DNA of 64,000 bases, taken from Amphibalanus amphitrite. Lineage: Eukaryota > Arthropoda > Thecostraca > Balanomorpha > Balanidae. Position 1 is the first letter of the stretch, and the number at the start of each line of letters is the position of its first letter. The position numbers were made by a program, and so were the translations under genes. Positions 46,694-58,196 of the stretch are shown piece by piece. The stretch lies in assembly GCF_019059575.1 (NCBI RefSeq), contig NW_024883434.1:1-64000 (forward strand), written 5' to 3'. The notes below the pieces were generated by a model, which was given only the letters and a program-made list of their open reading frames with translations, was not told the origin of the DNA and ran no database searches.

Positions 46694-49038
46694 CCCTATT
46701 CCTGGCGGGGGGGCCTCAGGAGCCCCCCCCCCCTGAGGTTTTTTGGCTATATCTCCCAAACGCGTTGAGCTAGGAAGCTCAAATTTTCTGACTTTTCCTA
46801 AAAGGCTTCTACGCAACATGTCTGAAAATTTTGAGTTGATCTGACCTCAGGTCAGGTCACCAGAGGCGGTTTGGTGACGCTACCTCAGAAAAGTTTGCAA
46901 TCACGCCAGAGCTAGAGTTTTTGACCGATCAATTTCTTCTCTTCAGGGTTTAGTTAGGGTACCAGTATGTGCAATTTGTATATCTCGGAATTTTGATATC
47001 GGTGACCTAAGGTCAGGTCAATTTCGCGACCTCCCCATTATAAGTCAATGGGGGAAAAATCAACTCCCTGTTTTTACCACTAAAACGGGTCGGAATGGCC
47101 CCATATACCATACATGACTTCATATACGATCAACCTTCACTACCTTGAGGTCTGTTTTGCTGTTGGGCAGCTGTGAGGTCATGTGACGTCATCAAAGGTC
47201 ACCAAAGGTTTTTGGCCAATAACTCCGTACAGGAACAAGATACAGACGCGTGGATGGTCTCATTGTGTTCAGCTCGTCAAGACGCATCGAATGATATACA
47301 TGATGACCTCGAGGTCACGTGACCTGAGGTCAACCTTTGACCTTGACCTTTCGAGGTCAACATATATATCATTCGATGCGGATTGACGAGAGGATCACGA
47401 TAATGCCCTTAGTTTGTTCCTATCTTGACTAATTCGAAAGTTATTCGAGAAAAACTCTCTCCATATCTACAGGGTGGAAAGTAATTACGCGAACATGTAT
47501 TTTCTTACAATTTTGACCGTCAGTGGAGCATTTTTATGAGTACGGGCTGTCATGGAACATAATTGGTCGTGTTTGTTGTCGCCTCATCTACCAAAAGTGA
47601 CCTAACTTTGAACAATGACCTGGAAGGTCTTAAACACCTCTCGACTTAAAATGGTGCAGACACCATACGCTGCACAAGACCGAAATGGGTAAAGAGCTCA
47701 ATTTGGAGCTGCCAGGGAAAGCGTTTGTGATTATTTTCGCTGGACTGGCGGAGAAGGGATTCGTAGCGGTCTCAGCATCAGCATTGCACAATTATACGTT
47801 TTTTTAACATAATAACACTTGAGAGGACTTAAAAAGCAAAGCCGTCCGCGGCAGCAGCCCCTCGGCGAATTCTGTCGCCGGACGGGTGGTCACCATGTCG
47901 GCGACAAAACGACGCCAGTCGACCCGAAAACTGGCAAAATAGCTTACTCTGGCCGGGTACCCGATCTAGGATATCACGATTCGCACATTAATACGCAAAA
48001 ATTCGAAAATTAAGTCGTACAAACCCTCGGAATGACCAAAATTCACGATTTAACAGCAGAATTGTTAATTGAAGCTTTTCAAAGACAATCAAAGATGGAC
48101 AGAGGAGGACAGGCAGCTGGATTTGTGGTTGGGTGAGACATCTGTGAAACTGTTTCATCCGTCAAACCTGCAGAACAACTGCTCTGAGGGCTGCTGTTGC
48201 GTCCTATGTCCCGTCCGTCCCAACCTTCAAACATCCGGCAAAGGAACACATCAGTGGGTCACGAGCCCCCGGGTGGTGTCAGAATTGCGTGTAGCGCTAA
48301 AAAAGGTCACTAAAAATAAAGTATACAACCGGTGGAACATCCTCCAAGACGAGTGTCTCTGTCTAATCCACCGTGCAACGAAAGGGGCAAAATTACTGAG
48401 CGCACTTTTGTGCCTGACGCAAAGAAACTGCTCTTCGTGATTGGTGAAATCCTTACTTTCGCGGCCAACAAAACGCAATACTGGTGCTGTGAGAACCTGT
48501 TTTTCTTCAGGACATACAAAAGCTGATCTGGGAAACGCCTGGGCCTCAATTCGATTAAAAATCTCCAGATGACTCCTCAGGAAACCGTCTAAAAGCTGCA
48601 AGGAGCCACCAATACCGATTACCTCACTGGACAGCTCCATAAGGTGTGGGCTGAGCTTTGGCCAACAGATCTTCACATGCTGATGTAAATCATGCCGGAA
48701 CGCCTATGTCAATGCATCGCAACTAGATAAGGATAAAGTAAAACTTATATTTTTTATATCACCGCCGTTTTTTCATTACTAGAAGACGAAAAAGTATGTT
48801 CGCGTAATTACTTTCCACCCTGTAGTGCCGCCATTTTGACTTTTTCGACCCCTGTGACGTCATCTTTGACCTGACCTGAAAATAACCTTAGTAAAAATTG
48901 TAGATCTTGGCCGTGCGTATCCGATGCCGTTTACCGCTTGTCGCTATCTTGCTTCGTTCTCGAGATCTCAGGGGGGGGGGCCGAATCGGCCCCCCCCCCG
49001 CCAGTTTCTTGTCCCGGCGGAGCCCGCCAGGAATAGGG
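46694..49038. mobile_element. TTAA-type MITE copy D, interrupted by a mariner-type element
   Basis: TTAA flanks lie at 46690-46693 and 49039-49042. Both ends start CCCTATTCCTGGCGGG, followed by a G-run, a loop (cctcagga or ccgattcgg) and a C-run. Without the nested element (47470-48822) it is about 990 bp, the size of its relatives. The interior has many AGGTCA hexamers, including the 14-bp palindrome AGGTCACGTGACCT (47312-47325), and a larger inverted repeat built on 'cgcatcgaatgatat'. Non-coding. Confidence 0.8.
47470..48822. mobile_element. mariner/Tc1-type element nested in MITE D, 1353 bp
   Basis: Perfect 27-bp inverted repeats (CAGGGTGGAAAGTAATTACG then CGAACAT) with TA duplications at 47468-47469 and 48823-48824. 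It is near the usual length for a full mariner element (about 1.3 kb), but open frames are broken. I could not align the fragments with confidence to a transposase, so treat it as a decayed copy. The CAGGGTGG start is shared with the element at 39102. Confidence 0.87.
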
Positions 49039-49042
49039 TTAA

Positions 49043-49418
49043 GGCTTTCCCGTAGCTACTTTTGCAGAGCATTAGACTCTCAGTAGTCAGTACCGAGAGG
49101 CTGGATTCGATCCAGCTCCCAGTACCGGCACTAGCACTATGCAATTCCAGTCGCAATATTATGTGATACTGGTACAGATTCCTACCATTTTCTAATTATA
49201 TCTTTGCCGCATCTAGTTCCAAAACAGCACAACTGCCTACAATTACCCGTATTATCTAATGCTGTATGAATTACTCGTCATCAATACAGGCACTATTAAG
49301 CATAAGAATCTATAAGGTAGTTGCAAGAAGTCTCACCGTCTTCTGACAGACTTGTTGCGGTCACGCGCCGAACGCTTTTTGCTTCATCGCAAGAAACGTC
49401 GACGCCGACACCGTTGTC
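49043..49418. other. Intron sequence
   Basis: No exon or repeat recognised beyond the edge of MITE D. Confidence 0.35.
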
Positions 49419-49874
49419 TCAGTCGTTAACGACACCTTCTTCCGGCGACAGCGGAACGTTCGGGGTTTTTACCCTTACACGGCGTGGCAGTCTTCGAGGG
49501 AGACGTCGCTGAGCTTTACCGCTAGCAGAGTCGAAGTCGGAGTCGGAGTTGGAGTTGGAGTTGGAGTTGGAGTTGGAGTCGATCAGTTGAGTCGCAAACG
49601 ATGGAGAGAGCACCGCGGTCACAAGATGGGGTGTCGGCGCCGCGGGCCACGGAGCGACCGGCGGCGGAGGTGGCGAGTCTCGCGACGGTCGGCCCTGCGA
49701 CTGAACCGACGACAAAAAATCCACCACCGCCGGCACCGCCGACGGCGACGACGATGGCGAAGGGGCAGCAGCGGTCGCAGCGGCGGCTGGAGTCCGGTCA
49801 GTAAGGGTCATCGGCCGACCGTCGGCCACGCGACAAGCGACCTTAGCGGCCACACTTTCCGGCAACGGGGAGAC
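49419..49874 (-). CDS. Weak candidate exon or ORF, Ala/Pro/Ser-rich
   Basis: After a possible acceptor ACATTTATTTTAG the minus strand is open for 151 codons (NVSPLPESVAAKVACRVADG at the start; an (SN)n/(SD)n tract encoded by a 'ggagtt' repeat; ends SPEEGVVND-stop). Composition is GC-rich. The long frame is phase 0, which does not fit the phase-1 junction between exons d and e. If real, it belongs to an alternative transcript or another gene. No domain seen. Confidence 0.25.
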   Translation of the reverse strand, partial: VSPLPESVAAKVACRVADGRPMTLTDRTPAAAATAAAPSPSSSPSAVPAVVDFLSSVQSQGRPSRDSPPPPPVAPWPAAPTPHLVTAVLSPSFATQLIDSNSNSNSNSNSDSDFDSASGKAQRRLPRRLPRRVRVKTPNVPLSPEEGVVND

Positions 49875-51530
49875 ATTCTAAAATAAATGTTTTGGCACGC
49901 GCCGCGGTGGATTTGGCAGCGCGCATCTGGCAGCTCGCCGCGCGCCGGTGTCGCGAGGCGCGGCAGACGGCGACCCGCTCATGGCCTGCTGTGTTTGGCC
50001 GCCGGTACCGACGGCTGGCCCCCACTGTCACCGGGTCAATCTGGACTCAGACAGAGCCCCCTCCCCCGAACCGTACATCGCTCTACCCCTCCCACTGTAG
50101 CACCTGCCTTTACTCGACTTCACTCCTGCTCCCTTTGACCCCACTGACCTGTGCCCTACTCGTACTACACCCATCCAGCGCTCCCTCATGTATCCTCTTT
50201 ACTCTGTACTTTGTCCTCCCTGTACCCTCTACATGCCGTTACCTAACCCCTTCCTCAATCTGCACCTTACAGTTCCCCACATCCCCTCCTACACCCCTAC
50301 ATTTTACGCTTCACATGATACATACCTACAGACCCTATGCCATCCTTTTCACAGATCACATACATCCACCTTTTCAAGCCCTTCAAATTATCCGCCTGTG
50401 CCGCTACATTCCTGCACCGCCCCCCCTGCACTCCTGAAACCTCTTTATTCCTTATCCTCTTCTCGACATTCCTACAACATTTTATGCTTAAAACCCCCAC
50501 CTCCCTCAGTTTAACAATCTGACAGCATGAACGGGAATGTTCGTTGTTGTTTTTTATATGTCCATCCGGGCAACTCTTTTCAGAATATTGTAAAGGATGC
50601 TATAGAATGCTAGATTGGGAGCATGTCATCTTTTTTACACATGCATCGAAGTGCATATCAATCAGGGAAACCATTAATGCCATTGGGCTATATTCTTTGC
50701 AAGGGCAATGAACAATGCTAAAGAAATAGGCACTTCTGCAATTTATGTCATTTTCAACTTAGTCACCCAATTAAACTTAGCAGTAGGCATATGAAAAAAT
50801 GGGACCAGTTCATTGCTCCAGCCTCCAATGATGCTTTTCTTGCCAAGATGCCAGTCAGTTATTTGAAAGACTATAAAATATCGAATACCATCGCCTCATT
50901 CCAATATTGACAGGCGCCCCGATCACGTGATTGTTTTCTTTTCGGTGCAAACATGACGTCCCCACCACCATCAAGTGCCTGGACGTCAAGCGAACCCCTT
51001 CAGCAAACTCTCCCGCTCATTCGTACGACAGAATCGGGCCGACTGCTGACGTCATTAGCACACCTGCTGACGTCACTGGCGGTCTGACGTGCGCTGCCTG
51101 ACGTGGACTGACGTCAGGGCGGAGCTGGGCTGTCATGGTGACAGCACAGTGATGCTTGTTCATGACACTTGGTGGAAGGATTAAATGCGACGTTTTATCA
51201 TTCAGCGGATGTGTGCATTGCAAATATTTCAACTTGGTTGATATTTGGTAGATTTTGAAATAGAATAAAATACAAGCGATTCGAAAATTGACATTGCAGA
51301 CAAGTATTCGTACTTGATAAGAATTACATCGCCACGAAAAAAAAATACGCTACCGTGGACTGTGGAGTGGAGAGCGGCGCCGAGACAGCGCTTAGGTAGG
51401 TATGTCATGCGGTACAGTCTACCTTCAGGCGCCGACCGCCCTGCCATCTATGGACAGGATTAAAAATAGGAGCAGGACAATGCTCAGACGAGTCATAAAA
51501 ATGACCGGGCGTGTAAGGGAAAGAGAGAGG

Positions 51531-51531
<1 letters not shown>
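49875..51531. other. Intron; pyrimidine-rich block and a TGACGT cluster
   Basis: 49880-50520 is C/T-rich on the plus strand without supported coding. 51046-51117 holds five TGACGT words (listed separately). Otherwise nothing. Confidence 0.4.
51046..51117. promoter_or_regulatory. Cluster of CRE/ATF-like TGACGT motifs
   Basis: Within 72 bp there are five TGACGT words: TGACGTCA three times, plus TGACGTGC and TGACGTGG. A bZIP-binding enhancer or alternative promoter is possible. No supported exon lies within 300 bp. Confidence 0.35.

Positions 51532-51616
<85 letters not shown>
51526..51616. repeat. (GA)n microsatellite
   Basis: About 45 GA units with a few GGGA interruptions at the left side. 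Intronic. Confidence 0.95.
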
Positions 51617-51618
<2 letters not shown>

Positions 51619-54602
51619 GCGATTTCACAGCGCTGACATGCGGCTCGCGGAAGTTGGCTCAGTGCCAGAGCCATGTCTGGGAGGCGTGGGTTGTTCTCAC
51701 TAGACGGGCTGACCTGAAACCGATCCTCACCCAGCCGAGACCCCCTGCTCAGTGTGTGGGAGAGGGCGCTTGGAGGTGACAGATCGACCCACTTGTGTTC
51801 GCAAACGAGTTTAGTCTGTTGTCAAAAGGGTTAAAACATTAGCACACTGCTTACCTAGAAACAGAGGCATCGAAATAAAAGTCAGGGTGCTGGTGTGTTG
51901 TTGTCGTGCCGATCCCTTTGATTTTTCCCCAAGACGCACGAAATATTTTTCCCAAAACTACTACCCCTGTTTCAAGGTGGAAGATTGCCTTTATCCAACG
52001 TGAGTAACTCTTCACGAGCAGGCCCATCGTGCAGTGGGGTGACCGTTAGTGGGACTGAGTGACCTATCCACAGTGATGGGCTCAGCCCCGACGGATCACC
52101 ATTTGTTGGCCAATGTCACCCCTAACTCCTAATATCTCGTGGCTCTTGAATGTTCTTATTAGACGGAAGGAGCTAGCTCAGAATAAGAAACGAAAAAACA
52201 AACAAACGCGTTTTCTTGCAGTGCAGCAGCAACATAGAATATGCTTCGTAGACTGTTTTCATTTTCTATAGTTTTATCAACGTCAAGTGATTAGGGTCAA
52301 TGTTCATAAATTTAACTGAGAATTAATGTTCATGATTGTGTGACTAATGAGATGTGACAATTTATTATCCTAGCCACTAATTTAACTCATGTGGCCAGAA
52401 TGAAGGTATCCAATCCTAATATGAACGTCGAATATTTGATGTTTCACATGCAAAAATAGCTGGCCTAAAAACTATCTGATTTAAACAAGACATTTCTTTT
52501 TCAATAGTGTTACTAACCAGCGAATAAAGCCACGCTAAAATTACAACTTGGAAAGAGTCGCATACTCCTACAAAACCTTCCATTTACCAACCATCATTGT
52601 TTTCAGGACTCCCTTTGATCTGTTTCTGGATCGGAAGCAGTGAAAAATATGTCTCCTGTCAGCCATTTCTGTCTCTGGGACTTCAAAAATAGCCAGGTGA
52701 CCCACATGCTCGTTACACGTTACTACGTTCTTCCGTGGAAGTTCACGGTAACGATCAAAGAGCAAGACTGGTCATTTCCAGGACAATGTGGTGGTTGACT
52801 CATTCTAAATTGTCCGTACTTCTAGCGGAGGGGCACAAGTCTTCAAACTAGGCAAATGTGTCACCGGACTGGCAAGAAGATCTGTCAACGCGCGAACATC
52901 AAACGTTATAATAGCAAAGCACACGAATAGCTCATTGTTCAGAACAAGACTAGCGTGATTTTCGCAAAGTTTTGTGTATAAATAAATGTGAACATAGCTA
53001 GAATCTTCTGTGAAGTACAACGCTGCACATTGGTCCCACTGTGATACTTTGTGTTGTGCTGGATGAAAGCAACAGAGGGCGAAGTGGCAATCCTTCTGCA
53101 GGTCAAAGACCTCTGGCCACCGTTCGGTTACCGATGCTGAATATGAGCTGTCTTGACTGTCATCGGTTACCCTTGATGCAATCCTGATCATTTTGATCAT
53201 ATTTTATGTAAGGACAATTGACCAATGACCAGCTCACGCTGCATGCAGTGCTGCCCACTTTACCGCATTTGGCAATGATGTAGGTATAGTTATATCGTTA
53301 CTTTGCAGTGTTAAACGTTACAAGACTGAGGACAGGATAATTAATTTCCAAAGGTCACTGCCCTCGTCCCACCCGGTCACATTACCAGCTGTCCACGTGG
53401 CACGCCGCTGTTGCCTCAGACGCGCCACAATCGCACCCCTGAGCCGCCTTTGCCGCATTCCTATTCGGTCGGCACACCACTTTGCTCGTCGCCACACCGC
53501 GTCCCTCTGCGCCGAATCGTGTCCCATAACGTCATCCAACGTCACGGCACGTCAGTTGACATGTCAGCGGCACGTCAGAAGCCGTCTGATACTCTCAACG
53601 TGACGTGTGGAGCGGCAGCCGTTTGAATCGAGATGTGGGTTGGTTTGGGGGTGGTCAGAAAAAAAAACAAACGCAACTGGGTAAGATCAAGTGCTGTCGC
53701 GGGGTGAAGAGATTTTAGTTTGTTTGGTGACCTGAGAAAGTGAAGCTGCGTTTTATGGGCAAGGCGGTACTTGACACAATTAAACGTCGCGGAGCACATC
53801 GTCACATGTCCGTAAAACTAGAAAATAAGTACCTCGGTCAATCTTGGCAGTGAGACACGAAGAGAAGAGGGAAGACGACAGAAAAGAAGAGGAAACAGGG
53901 CAGAGAAGGAAACTCATACAAGTTGATGAAGGAGAAAACTAAGATGAGGACAGAGACATTCACAAAAACTAAAACAGAGACACATCCCGAGAGGGAAAAA
54001 GGAGAGTTCAATGCACAAAGAAACAGAGACAGAGTCAGAAAAAGAAACAGAGCCAAGGGGGACGCAGAGGGCCAAGAAAAGAATGCTACCGGGAAGGAAG
54101 CTGGCGGTCAACGCCCGTTGTTACCTGGAAGGAAGCTTTGTTTCGTCGGTCGTCTATGAACCTTCTGACCGGCTCATGAAGCGGAGTCGAGCCATGTTAT
54201 GAGACGCAAGGGAATGCTTGAAATTGCTCCAAAATCCCTAAAACTGCGTGTTTCTTTTGCGTAAGAATTCTTAGATCTTTTTGGATGTGGACTTTGGCGA
54301 GACTTCGCAGTTACAAAGCGTTGCTAGCGGACCTAACCGTGGCTCAAAAGGGAGGATGGGCAGCAGCCAAAATTAATGATCAGGTGTTTCAATCTATTAT
54401 CGTGCTCTGCAATGTTAGCTTTGTTAAAAGGGGGAGCGGGTAAACGGAGGCCATGACTCTTTGGCGGTATTTCATGCAATAAGTTGCACTTAGTCAGTAT
54501 ATGATTGTTAGTGTCGACGTTCGTGCTTGATTTATGTTAAACACATAATCAGGGCTAGCGTGAGCCAGATGTTGTGTATTAGCAGGTTTGTCTTTCTTGT
54601 TT
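51617..54602. other. Intron of the Ser/Pro-rich gene, nothing supported
   Basis: No splice-bounded exon in frame with the gene. 53860-54060 is a purine-rich (GAGAAA-type) tract. Several TGACGTCA-like words occur near 53520-53580. Confidence 0.4.
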
Positions 54603-55152
54603 TTAACCCTCGCATGTGTGCGGCGTTTGCCAGCTTCTAATGTGTAGGGGGGGGGGGGGTCGGTTGGACCCCCCCTTGCCGTTTGGCCCCTGATCGAGCT
54701 AGAGCTTCGCGGAAAAAACGAGCGTGTTGCCCGTGACGAGAGGAAGCCGATGATACCCAATTTTAAGGTCCTAGGTCATTGGTTGACCTTCCAGGTCAGG
54801 TCAATGACCCAAAGTCGGGAAAATCGGGACCTGTTAGAAAGTCGTAAAGTGTGGCTGCTAAGGGGTTTTTCGGGGTGCTGATCACGAATATCGTGTTAGT
54901 TTTGATCACAGATGATATCTTGAAGCATTTAGACCAGGTCGGGTCAGGTCAGGTCAGGTCAACCAGTAGGCGTCGTGACGGGTATTCGTAGTACGTGTCA
55001 ACCGCCTCTGACAGCTTCGTAACATGTTACGAAGTCACCAAAACTACTTCGTAAATGTTCAAATGGTTGCTAAATTCGAATTCAGCTCCAAAAACTAGCC
55101 TAGAAACATGTAAAACTCGAAAAAGTGACCCGAGGTCACCCGAGGTCACCAA

Positions 55153-55165
55153 AGGTCAATGACCT
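55153..55165. promoter_or_regulatory. Perfect IR1 nuclear-receptor-like site
   Basis: AGGTCAATGACCT fits the EcR/USP consensus. It lies in MITE E, 389 bp from coding exon d. Confidence 0.4.
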
Positions 55166-55323
55166 GACCTGACCTTCAGGTGACCTTGACACACACGGGA
55201 GTAACATCAAATCACATGTTTGAATGTTTGAAACCACGAAAAGCTTGCAAACACGCGGCTAGTGCGAGCCGACATACGCGAAATCGCGATTCCGGCCAAA
55301 CATGGTCTCGGAAAAGAGGTCAC

Positions 55324-55336
55324 AGGTCAAAGGTCA
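55324..55336. promoter_or_regulatory. Perfect DR1 nuclear-receptor-like site
   Basis: AGGTCAAAGGTCA is a direct repeat with one spacer, the type recognised by RXR/USP or HNF4-class receptors. It lies in MITE E, and a degenerate equivalent is present in element A. Confidence 0.4.
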
Positions 55337-55553
55337 TTTGGGTCAGGGTCATGAAATTTTCAGGGTAGGTGTAAAATTGATCAATGCGAGGGTACTGAAA
55401 GTTTCGTCGCGATCGGCAGCTTTTTACGCGAGTTATTCGCGAAAAACCATGGGGGGGTCCATCCGACCCCCCCCCCCCTACACATGCGAGGGTTAATTCT
55501 AGTATCAAAAAGAATCTACGCCTACGGTACCCTCTGAGGTTTCATGGACTTAC

Positions 55554-55688
55554 CACTCTGTCTGAAGGCTGCCATCAGTTGTCTGTCTTCCTCTGAGAGT
55601 TGCACGCTCCTCATGGATGGTATCGGGTCACCTGCCGAGTCTACGGGGACGGGACCGGACGAATGGCGACGGACTGGCTTCGGTTGAC
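55554..55688 (-). CDS. Coding exon d of the Ser/Pro-rich gene
   Basis: 135 nt between acceptor TGACCTCTGACAG (55689-55690) and donor AGTG|GTAAGTCC. Only one frame is open across the exon: QPKPVRRHSSGPVPVDSAGD then PIPSMRSVQLSEEDRQLMAA then FRQS. It enters and leaves in phase 1, matching exons c and e. SVQLSEEDRQLMAAFRQ looks like a short amphipathic helix. No known domain recognised. Confidence 0.7.
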
Positions 55689-55690
55689 CT

Positions 55691-58150
55691 GTCAGAGGTC
55701 ACTCAGGGTCATACAGAGGCGGCATTGGACAGAGAAAACATGTGAGCGAGTCGTAGTCTTCACATGTGTGCTGGTTCAAGCAGCATCGTAACATTTCAGC
55801 CAGTTTAGATGGGGATATATGAAAACATGTGAGCGAAATGAATTGCTGTCATTTTTATGAAAACAATTAAACATATCCAGCATTTCAGAGTCATACCAGC
55901 AGAATAAAAACCATGACTAAATGAATACATCAGAAATGACAACGTATGTTAAATTGGTCGCGATTTATTTCTAGCAATGATAAACTAGTATAAGATTTTG
56001 TTATCCTTTATAACAGGCCGTAAGTAACTTGACTATTTGTTTGTGAACATCCAGTAACCATCCAAAGATCGTTCTTCATAAAGAAGAAATTTGGAATCGC
56101 ACGACATTCAGTTCCGCATCCATGTTTTGCAACGTGATTTTGTCGCTTTTCGAGTAGGCCCGTTGGTGTAATTTCCACGCGGCAAACAGCCTGTTGACTG
56201 TCCTCGAAAATAGAACCGATCCATCAGGGGTGAATTTCACCCCTCCCATGAATGTTATATAACAGCCGCCACTGTCACTGGGGGCTCTAATTCCGAGGGG
56301 TGACACTGACAGAAATTTATTAGTCGTCTTTACACATGTCTCTGTAGAGAAGAGGCCTGAAAAGATTCAACTATTCAGGTCAATTGATCACATTAACGTC
56401 TAAGACAGGTATGCATTTACCATTACAATAAATCGAATCGACGTCAAATCGATTGACCTCTGGCATCAAATTTTTTCATTAATTAAATGTGCGGGGCTGG
56501 TCCTGACTTGATTTGATTAGTAATTTTGCTGGCTTACTTGTAAATCAAATGAATTTAAGCAGCTATATTTATTTAAGTCAAACCAGCCTAAAGAAATATA
56601 ATGCGCCACTATCACTGAGTTACAGCTTCCCGCACAAATCAGATTTGGTCACACTTACAACTTGATTATCTTTATGGAACATGCTTCTCATCTGCGATCA
56701 GGCCTTTCTCCCAAGAAGTGACCTGGCGCTCGTTTAAGCTTGGTAACCAGTAACCACCTCCCAAGGACTGAGTTGGTGTTCGATTAGTCCTGATGTCATG
56801 TTCACAAACGGCATCTCAAGCTCGCTAAGGAGCTTCCTCGCTGTCAGCACTGAACTCGCGGCTTTGTAACAACTGCCCCCCTCCACAGCCCCTGCATCCC
56901 TTCCTGGCCCCGGCCCGTCCTCCCCTACCCCTCCCCGACCCCTTCCCCGCCCACCCGCCAGCCACCTCGTCTCCTCCCCCTCCCCTTCAGACGACACCCC
57001 TCGACTTTGTTCCCGCCAGCGATCGGGTCGGTGACCCGGTGTGGCAAACAGAGACGATAATGTCTGGGAGCTGTGGGGCGGTGGCGGTGGAGGGGCGAAA
57101 CATAAAACCTGTCTGTAAAAATATTTTTAAGTTAAAAAAGATATGAATCAATAAACTGCAAGTAGATTATCATTTGAAAATAGGGCAAAATGACAATTAA
57201 TCGTCTCTAGAAATGAACTATTGTCAGTGACAGAATAAGCCCTCGGCATCAAATGAAAGCTCAGAAGCATGTAGGTATGCCTGCTGTTTATGATATCCTA
57301 CCCCACTGAAAATAAAGAAAGCGGAAGATGCATTTCAACCTCGCACGTCGGCACAATTCCAGAGGCAAATAATGCGCAATAAACGGCTCACGAAAAGCTA
57401 AACCCCGTTCAATTCCCTGACCTTCTCTTCTGTTTCAAATGTCCCTGTCTGTGCCGGCGGCTCATCCCCAATCAATTTATTCGGGTCATTGGCCTGACCC
57501 GACCTGACCGGTTGTGACGCAACACGTCTGTCTCGTCTGTCCCTCCCCTCCCCACCTCCCTCCCCGCCCCCATCTGCGCCCATGTGGATGTTGGCTGACC
57601 CCACGCCCTCACGTGGGGTGGGGGCCCGTCGGTGACGCCCCCTCCCCCGTCACTCACACCCCTGCCCCCCCCACCCCCCGGTGGCCGATCCGCCGATCAT
57701 TGCCATTGCCAAGGGCGGTCTCTGAAGGGTCTATCGCCCCCTCGCCCCCCTCCCCCCCCCCCCGCACGGCCGCGAGACGCTTATGACGCGGCCCATGAGG
57801 TCAGCTACTGGTAATTAATGTGGATGGGCGTAACGATGACCAAAATACCCGGGTATGTGCGCCAACATCACAGCGATTAGCTTGGACTTGGGTGGTAAAA
57901 TGATGCCAGACCGCAATTTCGGCCTAGTGACTATTCAGATTGGTCTGCACCCTTAAATGGTAAAAGATTGCTGTCAAGCAACAATAATGAAGATTTTTAT
58001 CGGTTTAGTGCTAGTGGTATATTTCATATGCAAATGGTGCAAGTGCCTATATTTAAATATCCTAGGGTCAAAATGTAAGCATGTGTAATGCGCTAGCTAT
58101 CAATATGCTATCGCACTGGATAGGCATCACATGAAGATAGCTGAACTTAC
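55691..58150. other. Intron between exons c and d; GC-rich weak candidates
   Basis: 56734-57116 and 57398-57604 are GC-rich on the minus strand and open in more than one frame. Neither fits the phase of the flanking exons, so I do not call them. C runs occur near 57660-57765. Confidence 0.35.
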
Positions 58151-58194
58151 CAGTCGAAGGTGTTGGCAGCTTCTTCTTTTGCTCCAAGCTGCTT
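58151..58194 (-). CDS. Small coding exon c of the Ser/Pro-rich gene (44 nt)
   Basis: Acceptor CTCACGTTTTCAG (58195-58196) and donor ACTG|GTAAGTTC are both good. Entering in phase 2 from exon b, it reads SSLEQKKKLPTPST and leaves in phase 1 for exon d. The phase match on both sides supports it despite its size. Confidence 0.6.
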
Positions 58195-58196
58195 CT

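Larger units (their letters stand above)
54607..55492 (-). mobile_element. TTAA-type MITE copy E, complete
   Basis: TTAA duplications at 54603-54606 and 55493-55496 flank 886 bp. Both ends read CCCTCGCATGTGT inward. The G-run/C-run hairpins lie inside each end (left delayed by 26 bp of extra sequence). The interior contains AGGTCAATGACCT (55153-55165), AGGTCAATGACCC (54798-54810) and AGGTCAAAGGTCA (55324-55336). The last 620 bp match element A at 15053-15677. Non-coding. It ends about 60 bp from exon d. Confidence 0.85.

Noticed and set aside
47819-48676. Transposase gene in the nested mariner-type element
   Set aside because: Open frames are short and broken, and I could not match any catalytic motif with confidence.
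52805-53200. 131-codon minus-strand open frame
   Set aside because: No domain, no good splice borders and no phase fit with the surrounding gene.
56076-56306. 76-codon minus-strand open frame
   Set aside because: Some protein-like texture, but no recognisable family, splice sites or start context.
56734-57116. GC-rich minus-strand open frame after a plausible acceptor
   Set aside because: All three frames are open for a long way because of composition. The long frame does not match the phase between exons c and d.
57398-57604. Possible exon ending EEK before GTCAGG
   Set aside because: It lacks a pyrimidine tract at the acceptor, and its phase is incompatible with exons c and d.
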